Positions 20,775-30,528 of a stretch of DNA of 48,657 nt are shown here, in pieces. The stretch's first letter is position 1, and every line of letters starts with the position of its first letter. A program made the translations under genes and the position numbers. Source of the stretch: Porphyra umbilicalis. Taxonomy: Eukaryota; Rhodophyta; Bangiophyceae; Bangiales; Bangiaceae. The notes under the pieces are model-generated. The model had not been told where the DNA came from, ran no database searches, and saw only the letters and a list, made by a program, of their open reading frames with translations. The stretch is taken from the NCBI GenBank assembly GCA_002049455.2, contig KV919204.1, positions 1 to 48,657 on the forward strand, written 5' to 3'.

Positions 20775-21561
20775 GGCGCCATGGCGCCACTGGAGGCGTC
20801 CAGTGGCGCAGCCCCGGATTCGCGGCAGCGACCTCCGTCGACCTTGCTGCGGGCCGGTGCCGGCCGTGGACGGTTGCGCTACTATCCACTTGCTCGGGGC
20901 CGGCAATGGGGCGCTGTTGCCTTGGGGGACGGCCGGTTGGGACCGTCCTGGGGCGCTGTGGCGCCACTGGGGCCGACCAGTGGCGCAGCCGCGGGTTCCC
21001 GGCGATCGCCCGACTCGATTTGGCCTAAGTCGATTTTGGGCGATTTCGGCCGGGAGCTGTAGGCCTACAGCTCCGGCGGGTCGAGTCGATTTTGGTGAAG
21101 TCGATTTCTTTGTGGTCTTGGGCCCGAATCTGGAAGTCTCCAGCTTCGGGCCACGTCGGCCGGTCGGGCCCGAATCGATTTGGTGCAAGTCGATTTTGGC
21201 CGATTTTGGCTAAGGGAGCTGTAGGCCTACAGCTCCGACGGGTCGAGCCGATTTTCGGCGAAGTCGATGAGTTGCGTTTACGCCCGCACTTTGACGGGCC
21301 GCCGATGCGCCGGATCGTCTCCGTTCGAGACGCGCCCTAGTGCGTTGCACTCACCTCGACGTCTGCTTCACATCGATCGTGATTTTGGTGATTTTGGCGA
21401 AGGTCGATTTTGCAGGTGCAACACCTGGAACCTGGGGATCGACTTGGGCATTTTCTCGACTGCGGATGATGGCGGGAGATGTCGCACTGGTCGGGACGGG
21501 TTGTGACCGCGCTGAGGCGTCGATGGCGCGGACTGTGGGGTGCTGGGGGGAGTGTTGAGGC
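20762..21561. repeat. Structured non-coding insert between pol and the 3' LTR, flanked by a duplicated PPT-LTR edge
   Basis: The 16-bp word GGGGGAGTGTTGAGGC occurs at 20762-20777 (over the pol stop codon) and at 21546-21561 (the true PPT/LTR junction). The 0.78 kb between them holds two related hairpins with arms GCGCCACTGG/CCAGTGGCGC (20784-20809 and 20961-20986) and two copies of a 22-bp perfect palindrome centred on TAGGCCTA (21053-21074, 21215-21236), each followed by cgggtcgag and cgatttt motifs. No gene is encoded. Confidence 0.7.
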
Positions 21562-21951
21562 AGCCCCCCAAGCCCGCGCAGGTAAGTCGGAGTTACCGCG
21601 GACTGCCTGGCTAATTCCAGGAGTTACTTATGCGGTCATCGGCTTGTTTGGCTGTGCCATTGACATGCATTGCTGTATGTGTGTGATGTAATTACTTGTA
21701 CTTGTATCTCGCGGGCAGCTCACTTTGGAGCTGAGCTCGGGGAGATTCTCGTGGGCTCCTCGAGGGGCGTCGCGATTTGTGGGGTGGTGAGAGCATGTAC
21801 CCTCCAAGGGAGAGAGCACTGCGCTGGCGGGGGGTGCCCCGGCAGGACGTGGCGAGAGAGGCACACGGAGGGGTTAAGAGCCTGCTGGCCTCGCGCCTCA
21901 GACCGCTCTCGAGAAAAGCAACGCATCCACCCAACTACCGCTCACTTCACA
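21553..21951 (+). repeat. 3' LTR of copia 1
   Basis: 399 bp, with one difference from the 5' LTR. It is preceded by the polypurine tract ggggggag (21545-21552) and followed by TSD TGCGT. Confidence 0.95.
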
Positions 21952-21990
21952 TGCGTGCCGTATTTCGGCTTCGAATAGGACATGCGCGTT

Positions 21991-24277
21991 CTATCGTGAC
22001 ACCGGGACTATCGCGGGCACCACCCCCTCCAGCAGCGCTCGCGCCGCGCGTAGCTCCCCCTGCCGCATGAGCACCTCCACCAGCACGTGCTGCGACCCCG
22101 CCACGTCGACGTGATCGGCACCCAGCGCCGCCGACTCCATGCGCACCACCCCCTCCAGTAGCGCACGCGCCGCGCCAAGCTCCCCCTGCCACATGAACAC
22201 CTCCGCCAGCACGTGCTGCGACCGCGCCACGTCGACGTGATCAGCTCCAAGCGCTGCCGACTTGTTGCGCACCACCCCCTCCAGTAGCGCACGCGCCGCG
22301 CCAAGATCCCCCTGCCGTATGAACACCTCCGCCAGCACGTGCTGCGACCGCGCCGCGTTGACGTGATCAGCCACAAGCGCCGCCAACTTGTGGGGCACCA
22401 CCCCCTCCAGCAGCGCTCGCGCCGCGCCAAGTTCCCCCTGCCGCATGAGCACCTGCGCCAGCACGTGCCACGACCCCGCGACGTCGACATGATTGGCACC
22501 CAGCGCCGCCGACTTGTTGCGCACCACCCCCTCCAGCAGCGCAAGCGCCGCGCCAAGCTCCCCCTGTCGCAATAGCACCTCCGCCAGCTCCTGCTGCGAC
22601 CGCGCCACGTCGACGTGGTCTTTCCAGAGCGTCGCAGTGTCCGTACGCGCCACCTTTTCGAGCAGCGTCCGGGCGTCGTGTGCTTTGTGTACATCTCTCA
22701 ACCAGGGGCTTTTGAATCTGTCACTTTTCATAGAATCAGAATATACTCCACTTGCGCTAACATGCACTCATATTTGAGTTTTCGATGATGTCATGTATCT
22801 GAATTCGGATCTGACCTCGTTGGTCGGAGTAAGGATCAGCATTATATTCGGATATGTTATCGCTCCGATTTTGATTTCACTCTGTGTACCTAGAGTGAGT
22901 ATATTCCTTCTCAGGACGTTTCTGCATAAAAAGGGATCGGCGCATGTACCAGCGACAGGTTGTCCGACGATGCCGCCAACAGAGTCTGGCGCCAGCCATC
23001 GTACGTTTCGAGGTGGTCTCAATCTCCTGGGAAACTGAAGTTGTATGGTGCACCTGCACAATTCCAGCGTGCATACTAAAAGCTACAATCTCGTCATCGG
23101 CCACCGAAAGATTTCTGGTGCTGCGGGCAGTGCTCCCCAAGACACGACGAGTGCTCGTCGGGGTGCAACAGTGGTCGACCATGGAGGGTGTCGTGACAGC
23201 AAAGAGGCGCAGATTTTATGCGTCGAGAAGCAGGGGGGCAGGGCTGCTCCTCACGTGAAGAGGATATGATCATGATGCGGATACCCAAACAATTTCAGGT
23301 CGTGGTCCGGGCATCCGGCTCGGGTGTGCCAGACACATTTCCCTCTTAGTTGCGAAGGTCCGGCCATTATCGTCGAGCTGGTAGCCAACATTGGCATCTT
23401 GTTTGCCTGCGGCGTCGCAAGGGCTGCCCCAAAATGCTGTTGTACCGCACAGCCGAGTCCGGGACTCGGATAAGCTCAGGCAAAGTATCTGCAATCTGAT
23501 TACATTATATCCTGCCCTCGGAGAATTATTAAGGCACATTATAATCGTCGGTGAATGGACAGAGTACATTGAGAATACGCAGCTACGGCATGAATATGGT
23601 TATATCCGAGTATACTGTGCGGATATATCTAGCTCAACTTTATCCACCTCAGCCCCTGCTCTCAACGCAGCCGCCAACGTCCAGCGCGCCTGCCGGTTAT
23701 CAGCGTAGTGCAACGAGCGCCTCGCCCACCGCTCGGCAGCCGGGTAGTCCTGGCCGCATCGCAAGCTGTGCTCAGCCAGCCGGCCTGCAGGGGTCCGCCA
23801 TCCCTCAGAATGGCCCGCGCTCGTATCTTCGGACGGAGGTACGGGGTAGTTCCTGTACACCGCCTCGGCGTGAGCAACCACGGATTGCATAAACGCCCAG
23901 GCTGCCCTCTCGGTCGCGTTGAACCCCTTGGTAAGCGCACACAGCGTGGCAAGCAGGTCTGTCGCGACGCAGTGCACCTTCGACGGCGTCATAGCGTCCC
24001 TGGCCACTTGCTGCACCAACCGGTGCACGCTTACCAACCTCGGTGCGGGGTAGGACACCATCGACAGTGCAGCAAGTTTGCGGGTCCCACCAGCCGGACG
24101 GAGCAGCGCGCGGGGTACGCGGTCCGGCGCGAGCAGTGCCAGCCGGTGGAGACACCGCTGGCTGGCCTCGTCCAGGTGGGGAGGCCGCTGCACGAGCTGC
24201 AACGCGGCCAACACCGAATCACCGCGGTTGAACTCGGACAGCGGGTGTTCAAGCGGGCGCAGCTCGTGCGCACGCGC
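21991..24277 (-). pseudogene. NB-ARC/TPR (NLR-like) protein remnant, split by a hAT element
   Basis: The minus-strand frame from about 24277 to 23667 resembles the region after NB-ARC in NB-ARC-TPR proteins: HRLALLAPDRVPRALLRPAG, then LAALSMVSYPAPRLVSVHRLVQQVARD. It is interrupted at 23658-22703 by a hAT element. Dropping the insert and one TSD copy leaves the same frame running on into about five tetratricopeptide repeats of exactly 42 residues (126 bp) between about 22640 and 22003, with units of RSQHVLAEVFMRQGELGAAR type. The stop is at 21991-21993. NB-ARC-TPR proteins are STAND ATPases, often linked to recognition and defence. The N-terminal effector and P-loop parts are absent, since the 5' side joins a copia fragment. 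TPR units are very alike, as in other fast-evolving arrays. Confidence 0.75.
22703..23658. mobile_element. Non-autonomous hAT element, 956 bp
   Basis: Ends are CAGGGGCT...AGCCCCTG, flanked by a perfect 8-bp duplication CTCTCAAC (22695-22702 and 23659-23666), the TSD length of hAT elements. The interior is AT-richer than the host gene, with repeated short words of ggatat / atatcc type near the ends, and it encodes no transposase. It inserted into the NB-ARC/TPR coding sequence. Its terminal CAGGGG matches the larger hAT at 35906-39130. Confidence 0.9.
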
Positions 24278-25351
24278 GGCCATATGGTTGGTCGCGCCGG
24301 AGTTCAGCACCCAAGTCGACAACCTGCTGGTGTTCTCGGGAGTCTTGTGCTCCCCGGCATGGCCTGCCGACCTGGCGTAGGCCAATGCGACACAGGGAGG
24401 TGTACCACCGCCCCCGTCACCATCCCGACGCCCGCCGCTTGGCTTCCTGTTGCCCTTGGAGTCGTCAGCCTTCATTTTGAGGTAGTCGCGCTTCATATGC
24501 CCCTTCTTGTCGCAGAAGTAGTACACGACCGCCTTCTTGTCCCACGACTTCTTGGTAGCCAATGACGCAAAAGCTTGCGACTCGACGCCAGTTGTCGGCG
24601 ATGACCGCCCTCGGATTCCCCGCTGCTCCACCCTCAGCAGCTTGGCGCTCACGTCGGCGAGGTTGCGTCTCCCGTCGATGGTCTTCAGAACGGTCCTGAT
24701 CATGTCGTACTCTACGGGAATACCCGACAGGATCTGCAGCACGAGTGTGTTCTCGACGAACTGGTTGCCCAGCATGGCGAGTTCTTGGCGGAGGCCCTTG
24801 GCGCGCGACGTGTCATTGATGATGTTCTCGTCGCCGACCTTCTTGAGGTTGTTCAGCTGGTGCATCAGCTGCCGCAGTTGTGCGCTATCACGCGCCTTAC
24901 AGATGTCCTTGAGCGCGTCCCACTCGTCCTTTGCCGTATTGATCGCCGTCACCGAATGTTGATGAACCGGCCTGACCGACATCTGGGTGGTCGCCAACGC
25001 CGACTCGTTCATGATGTCCCACGCATCCGCCACAAAGTTGCCCTTGGAATCACTCCCGGACGCGGGGCGGTCCGTCACGACCGCCGACCAGACATTCTCC
25101 TTGATGAGCTGTGCACGGCAGTACACGGCCCAGACCTTCTAGTCGTCGTCCAGCTGCGCGAAGCGAGGGTCACTTAAGCGCCCGTTGTCCGACAGAAAGA
25201 TGCCCAACGCGCCCCAGGGGGCGAAACTGACGACGTGGGAGGCTAATCCCACTCGCCCGACGCCGGAACACACAGCAGCCCAACGAGCGTCGTCCCGCAA
25301 ACGACAGAGCATAAGACGACGATCACCACCAGCGACACTAGGCTCATAACC
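24275..25351 (-). mobile_element. Truncated copia element 2: PBS, gag and protease start only
   Basis: Reading leftward from 25351, PBS-like GGTTATGAGCCTAG (25351-25338) is followed by a leader resembling that of copia 1, then a gag frame from about 25200 similar along its length to copia 1 gag (AWDIMNESALATTQMSVRPVH; DEWDALKDICKARD). The start region lacks an ATG where copia 1 has one, and a TAG sits at 25139-25141. The knuckle is degraded (YYFCDKKGHMKRDY, two cysteines replaced) and the protease reads LNSGATNHMA in place of DTGA. Similarity stops at about 24277, exactly where the NB-ARC/TPR frame begins, in frame. RT, integrase and 3' LTR are missing. Bases 25352-25760 would be the 5' LTR side, but I cannot define its edge. 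Confidence 0.8.
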
Positions 25352-25760
25352 TGTGCAGTCGATGATTTTGAGTGGGTGCGATATTTTACATGAGCTCCTC
25401 CATCCACTGCAGCGACAGGCCCGGCCCACCGCTCTCTAGCGCGAAGCGCCGCGTGGCCCGCAGTCGAAACGATTGAAAACTCCCAGGCCGCCAGCCTTTG
25501 CGCCTCTAGACAGTCGTAACCGCCCGCGCCCGGTCGCCCTCGTCCTAGTGACACGCACGTATCGCCGTGGAGACGGTGCGGTACATGTAGTCGTTCTGGG
25601 ACGGCTCCTTAAATCCGACGTGCCTCCGGTTCCGCGCCGCCTCGGACGTGTTGACCTACTGGCGCGTCAACTGCATCAAGGCGTGGAGCCCTATTACCAC
25701 GGTTTCGGAGATTTTCTTGATAGGGTCCAGCGCGGCCCGGACCTCCACGCCTTCGGGTGC
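25352..25760. other. Probable 5' LTR remnant of copia 2, no gene
   Basis: It lies between the copia 2 PBS and the gypsy LTR. It starts tgtgcagtc beside the PBS as an LTR end should, but it has no second copy in the window and no resemblance that I can see to the other two copia LTRs. It is cut off by the gypsy LTR at 25761. Confidence 0.35.
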
Positions 25761-26046
25761 TGTGGTATTAATAACGTTAGTTCAATTACCAGTGTACTGA
25801 GACCGACCGTAGCCAAGCAATAAAGCGAGTTCTATCGCTGTCGCGGCGACGAAGAAAGACCTTTTGTTGAAGGGCATCCCATGGGGAGCCGGGTGGTGCC
25901 CACGACGGCGACTCCGGACCCACGGTGATTTAATACAAACGAGGGCACCGGTCGATCGACCGTCCGATCACGAGCGATCCTAATGAGTGCCGGCAGACAG
26001 ATAAGACAGGCAAGCAAACAAACAATAAAAAATGAACAATGCGGCA
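25761..26046 (-). repeat. 3' LTR of gypsy unit 1
   Basis: 286 bp; plus-strand TGTGGTATTAATAACG to CAATGCGGCA. The right edge is set by the next bases gtaaccccccaaagg, which on the minus strand form a G-rich tract (cctttgggggg) suited to be the PPT. It matches 34637-34914 along its length. The exact right edge is uncertain by a few bases. Confidence 0.75.
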
Positions 26047-27609
26047 GTAACCCCCCAAAGGGCGTGCGACAGGCCAGTTCCCACAATACATGGGCTTTGG
26101 CCCGTCAAGGGGGCTACTCGTGGCCAATTGCCAATTGGGAGCAGAGATATGCTACATACCTCCAACGCGAGATTCGAACCGTCCCGGTGAGATCCAAGAA
26201 TGGTGGAACCCGATTGGGCGATCGCGGACTCTGACGGGCCCGCGCGGGCGTAACCGCCCGGGCGGCGGGAGTCGCGAAGGGGCGCCGATCCGTCCCGATG
26301 GGGGAGGGGTGGCGGTTCGCCGGCGTCGGCCACGACCGTCCCACCACGCACGCGCGTGCGTGCGTGGCGGGCAGCTTGATATGCGGGTCAGATCGACGCT
26401 TACGCGTAGGCATGCCCGCGCAGGCGGTTCCACGCTTGTAGGTACGTGGGTGCGGGGGCGGGTGCGGGAGCCAGGGTTAAGACCCGTGTTCGCGGCGGCG
26501 CGTCGAGCAGCACGTGCTGGGGTGACCATCGTCGGTGCCGTGTGGCGCAAGCTCTGTCGGGGTTTGACTACCCCGGCGACAAGGCGAAAGCCGGGACGCG
26601 GGTTCGTGTGACCGAGGGGGGGGGGGGGGAGAGGGGGGGGGTGCGTACCCTGCGGCCGGTTACCACCGTGTCTTGTGCGGGTCTGCGTTTGTCGGCACAG
26701 GGCCATCCAGTGTCATTGTGCTCGCGCACAGGTTGAGGCCTAACAGCAAAGCTTGAGTTGGGGCGCTCTACCGCGAGGTGGCCAACCGCGATGTTAAGGA
26801 CCCGGTGAGTGTGGGGGGGGGGGGGAGGGGGGGGGAGCGGGGCGGCCGGGGGCGACGTGCCCGGCGGCGGCGGCGCACCACGGCAGAAGGGGCGGCAAGA
26901 CGCAAGGGCGGCAAGGTCGGCATGGGCGGCAAGGCGAGAGGACGGCAAGGTCGGCAAGGTCGGAAGCGCGGGCGGCGCGCTCGGCGGCAAGGCACAAGGG
27001 CGGCAAGGGCGGCAAGCCCGGCTGTGCGGGCGGCGCGCCCGTTGGCCAAGCGCGGCGGCGGCAAGGGCGGCGGCGCTGGTGATTTGCCTTGCGGCAAGGG
27101 CGATTTTTGCCTTGCGGCGTGGGTGACAACGGCCGGCGGCGCGAGCGATTTGCCTTGCGGCGCGGCCACAACGGCGGACGTCGCGGGCGATTTGCCTTGC
27201 GGCGCGGATGACAACGGCCGGCGGCGCGCGCGGTTTTTGCCTTGCAGCGCGGGTGACGACGGCCGGCGGCACGGGCGATTTGCCTTGCGGCGCAGGCAAG
27301 GGCGGCAATCGCCGGCGACACGGGCGATTCGCCTTGCGGCGCGGGCTTCTAGGGCCGGCAGCGCGGGCAAGGGCGGCATCGGCCTGCGACGCGGGCGGTT
27401 TGCTTGGCGGTGCGGTTGACAACAGCCGGTGGCGCGGGCGATTCGCCTTGCGGCGCGGGCGGTTCTTGCATTGCGGCGCGGTTGACCACTGCCGGTGGCG
27501 CGGGCGATTCGTCTTGCGGCGCAGGCAAGGGCGGCAACGGCCGGCGACGCGGGCAGTTTGCCTTGCGGCTACGTACGGAGGCGGTCAGGGTGTATACCCA
27601 GGTACCAGC
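26047..27609. repeat. Repeat-rich spacer of gypsy unit 1
   Basis: The first ~250 bases match the start of the spacer in unit 2 (34915 on). It holds long G runs (about 26618-26640, 26811-26835), a ggcaag/ggcggcaag array (about 26880-27060), and from about 27070 to 27570 repeated cgatttgccttgcggcgc words spaced roughly 50-60 bp. Unit 2 has a different and shorter array here. No gene is called, although GC-driven open frames exist. Confidence 0.6.
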
Positions 27610-27875
27610 ATGGCTGACCCCGCAGCGATGGCGGTGGACGGCTGCAACGCCAACGGAGAGGCGCACGTGGCACACGCCGTTGCGGGTGACGGACCCGATG
27701 TCGATCGTTCCACCGATCCGGAGATGTATGTCAGCCTCAGCCTCGCGGCTCGTTCTACGCGCACGTTGGCCCGACCGAGGTGGTCGATGGGATCCCGGTC
27801 ATTTCTGACCAGATTCTGTACGACATTTGCGTCCGCAACCGCGCTCGCGCGCATACTCGGCGTATCTACTTCGCA
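27610..27875 (+). pseudogene. Remnant of the antisense ORF in gypsy unit 1
   Basis: The ATG at 27610 opens MADPAAMAVDG, matching MADSAAMAVDG of the intact copy at 39157. Similarity continues, with a frameshift near 27730, to the arginine-rich stretch corresponding to about 39420. It then jumps directly to sequence matching about 41219 in unit 2, so about 1.8 kb of the ORF is deleted. The product would be a short out-of-frame peptide. Confidence 0.8.
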
Positions 27876-30129
27876 GTTTCCCGTCAGTCATCATAGCGAT
27901 GTAGGAAGTGGCAGGCCAGCATGGCCCATGGAGTGGGATTTGCATCCCTCGCATCAGTTGATGAAAGTCCTTGGTACTCTAAACATGCGCGTCTGGCGGT
28001 AGCGTACCAACTGGTGATGGTCCATTGTGGTATGACCACGGTTGCTTCCTCTGGGGTTGTCACCAGGCGTCGAAGGACTGAGTCCAAGTGCCGTACCGGG
28101 GGTACGAGAAACCCGTTGGGGAGCACTGGCACAGAGGAATCGCTCCCGATCAGTGTCGCTTGCGCGGTTTTTGGCCACACGTATGTGTACGGACCGTACT
28201 CACGGTGCAGCCGAGGGAAATGCCGAAAAGCCAGTTGGGGATCATACGCAAAGTTGCGCGTCATGGACGGCAGAGTGGACTGAAGGTATGCGACAGGAAT
28301 TACTTTCTTAATTGCGGCGGCGGTAGTTGAATCTGTCCACGAGACATCGGCGTGGATAACTCCGTCACCGGTAACATGGACATCTTGGATAGTGGGTATC
28401 CACGTCGAGTCCATGACAATGTTGGCCGGGGTTGTGAGCCCGGCCTGTCGGCGACTTCGTCGCGTTGACGATTGGCATTCGTACCCTGATACATGCTTCT
28501 TCTTCTTCCGAAGAAATCACACCACCAGGTTGCGTGGGAGACTCTCCAGAGGCTCCCAGGTGTCGTCTTTCGACACGTAGTCAAACCAGCGCACCTTAGC
28601 GCTATAGCTGTCGCCATTCTGGCGTCAGCCTAGGAGTTTGTCAACCACATACTCATCAGCAGTTGCCGGGGGTGGCTTGCGTGGGTCAAGACCATCTAGC
28701 AGGGGGTGTGGAACCGTGTCCGTCGTCGTTGGACGAGGAGCTGGGGTGACATGGTCACTGCTGACACGGTTTTCCTCGCCGTCAATGTCAATGACAAACG
28801 TGGAGGCATCCGCGTCTGCGTCGATGACCACGAAGGGTCCAATGGCTTTGCTTTGCAGCATCTTTTGCCGATCGTGGTTGGTCGTGTATACGTAGTCGCC
28901 GATCTTGACGTCCGCATTGCGGGTTGCGACCCGGTAATCGAAGATGCGTTTGTAACGTTGTTGCGTCTTACACAAGGCCTCGACTACGATGGAGATCTGT
29001 TTGCGCAAGCGGGCCATGAACTCGCGTTTGCGAGCTAGGGGTGACCCATCCTTTAGCGTTCCCTTATTGGTAATCGGGGTGCCCGGGGCAAGTTGCGAAC
29101 CGTGAGGTTGGGGATCCGCCTTGAGATAACGAGCTCAAATGGGGCGATACCCGTAGACCGATGTGGATGGCTATTATACGCCATGGTGATTACCGGGAGT
29201 AGCTCGTCCCATCGTGATGGGTCGTCGGCGACGTAGTGTCGCAGCTGAGTAGCCGTGGTACGGTGGTACCGTTCAACTTGCCCATTGGTTTGGGGATGAT
29301 ACGCCGTGGTGCGAACCGTTTCAATGCCAAGCACTTTCATCACAGCGATGAGGAAGTTCGACATGGACTGGGGCCCTTGGTCCGATAGGATCCGGTCCGG
29401 TGGCCCGTAGGCGGACACCCACGCGTTGATGATGGCTGACGCCACGGACGTGGCCGTGATTCGCCGTGAGGCGACACACTTGGTGAGCTTGGCGAAGCGG
29501 TCGGTGATAACAAAGATGAAGCGATTACCCTTCTTGGAGGCCGGGATGGGCTCAAAGATGTCAACGGACAGCTCCGTGAGAGGCTCAGTAGCCGGGAACA
29601 GCGTCAAGGGCGTGGTGTGTCGCCGCAAGGCGAGGCGGTTTTGGGCACAAGTTGTGCACTTGGTGATGGTGTTGTGGATGTCCGTTACCATCGAAGGCCA
29701 GTAATATGCCTTTCGCATGGTGTAGTACATCCGGTTCATACCGGGGTGCGCTGCCACTCTGGCGTGGTTGTCGAGCGTCAAGACGCGTTCGCGTAATGAT
29801 TTTGGTATAACCAATTGGTTGCCGTAAGGCGTCCGGCGATGCAGAGCGTGATGCTCGTTGCGGAAGAAGGCCTCGGCCGTTCCGCGCTTCACTCCAGTGG
29901 ACATCTCGACACAATAATCGTCTGTCTGTTGTGCTTCGACAACATCGTCGAACTCCACCGGTTCCGGTGTGTCGGTATCCGTGTACCTCCCCGTTCTTAA
30001 GCCGTTGGCCGTCTCGGCCAATGCCAGGCACGGTATATCATCATGGATGTCTTCTGGCGGCGCCACCGTAGAGGCGCGCGACAGGAAGTCGGGCAAGTGG
30101 TGCGATGCACGTGGTCTGGAAACCATATA

Positions 30130-30528
30130 TTGCTGATCCCCGAATTTTGTCCTGGGGGACAGAGACAGAGACTGACTCTAACTAAGAGCCCTCTATTGGT
30201 TTAAAACGACAGTAAGAAGGCATCGAAGCAAATAGAAAGCCCGCATTCTATGCCAGGACGTTGCATCGAGCAGAACTCACTGTTTGTTGCCGCTTGATCC
30301 GCATTTTTTGGCACGGAGCAAGCTGCCCACGCGAGATCTTGAGATTTTCTACTGTCTCCTCGCCAGAAGTGCAGAAAAGAAGACGAGCTGATGTTGATTT
30401 CCAGGCTGCATGGGAACATGTATGCAATCAGGATCACCAAGTCAGTCCCAGGGGCGCATCTGATTGGTGGAGAGAGTCGGTCCGCAAGTCGTTCTCTGTC
30501 CACCAGGACAAAATTCGGGGATCAGCAA
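30130..30528. mobile_element. 399-bp MITE with TA target duplication (Tc1/mariner type)
   Basis: Inverted ends of about 34 bp begin TTGCTGATCCCCGAATTTTG and match at both sides with one clear difference. They are flanked by TA at 30128-30129 and 30529-30530. The interior has no coding content. The element sits between RNase H and integrase of gypsy unit 1, and insert plus one TA is 401 bp; removing it restores the same pol frame across the site. Confidence 0.85.

Larger units (their letters stand above)
16039..21951 (+). mobile_element. Ty1/copia LTR retrotransposon 1, complete with LTRs and TSD
   Basis: 5.9-kb element with 399-bp LTRs at both ends, flanked by a perfect 5-bp duplication TGCGT (16034-16038 and 21952-21956). 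The LTRs start TGTTGAGG and end TTCACA; I see only one base difference between them (c/a in ctccaNggga). The order LTR, PBS, gag, protease, integrase, RT, RNase H, PPT, LTR is the copia order. gag-pol is broken by one stop and one frameshift, and the RT catalytic motif is altered. So the element is a recent insertion that cannot now make a working polyprotein as read. Confidence 0.95.

Noticed and set aside
22003..22640. CRISPR or satellite reading of the 126-bp repeats
   Set aside because: The 42-residue translation is a clear TPR pattern.
26047..27609. Long GC-rich frames on both strands of the gypsy spacer
   Set aside because: They follow simple GGC/AAG repeats, differ completely between units 1 and 2, and have no domain.
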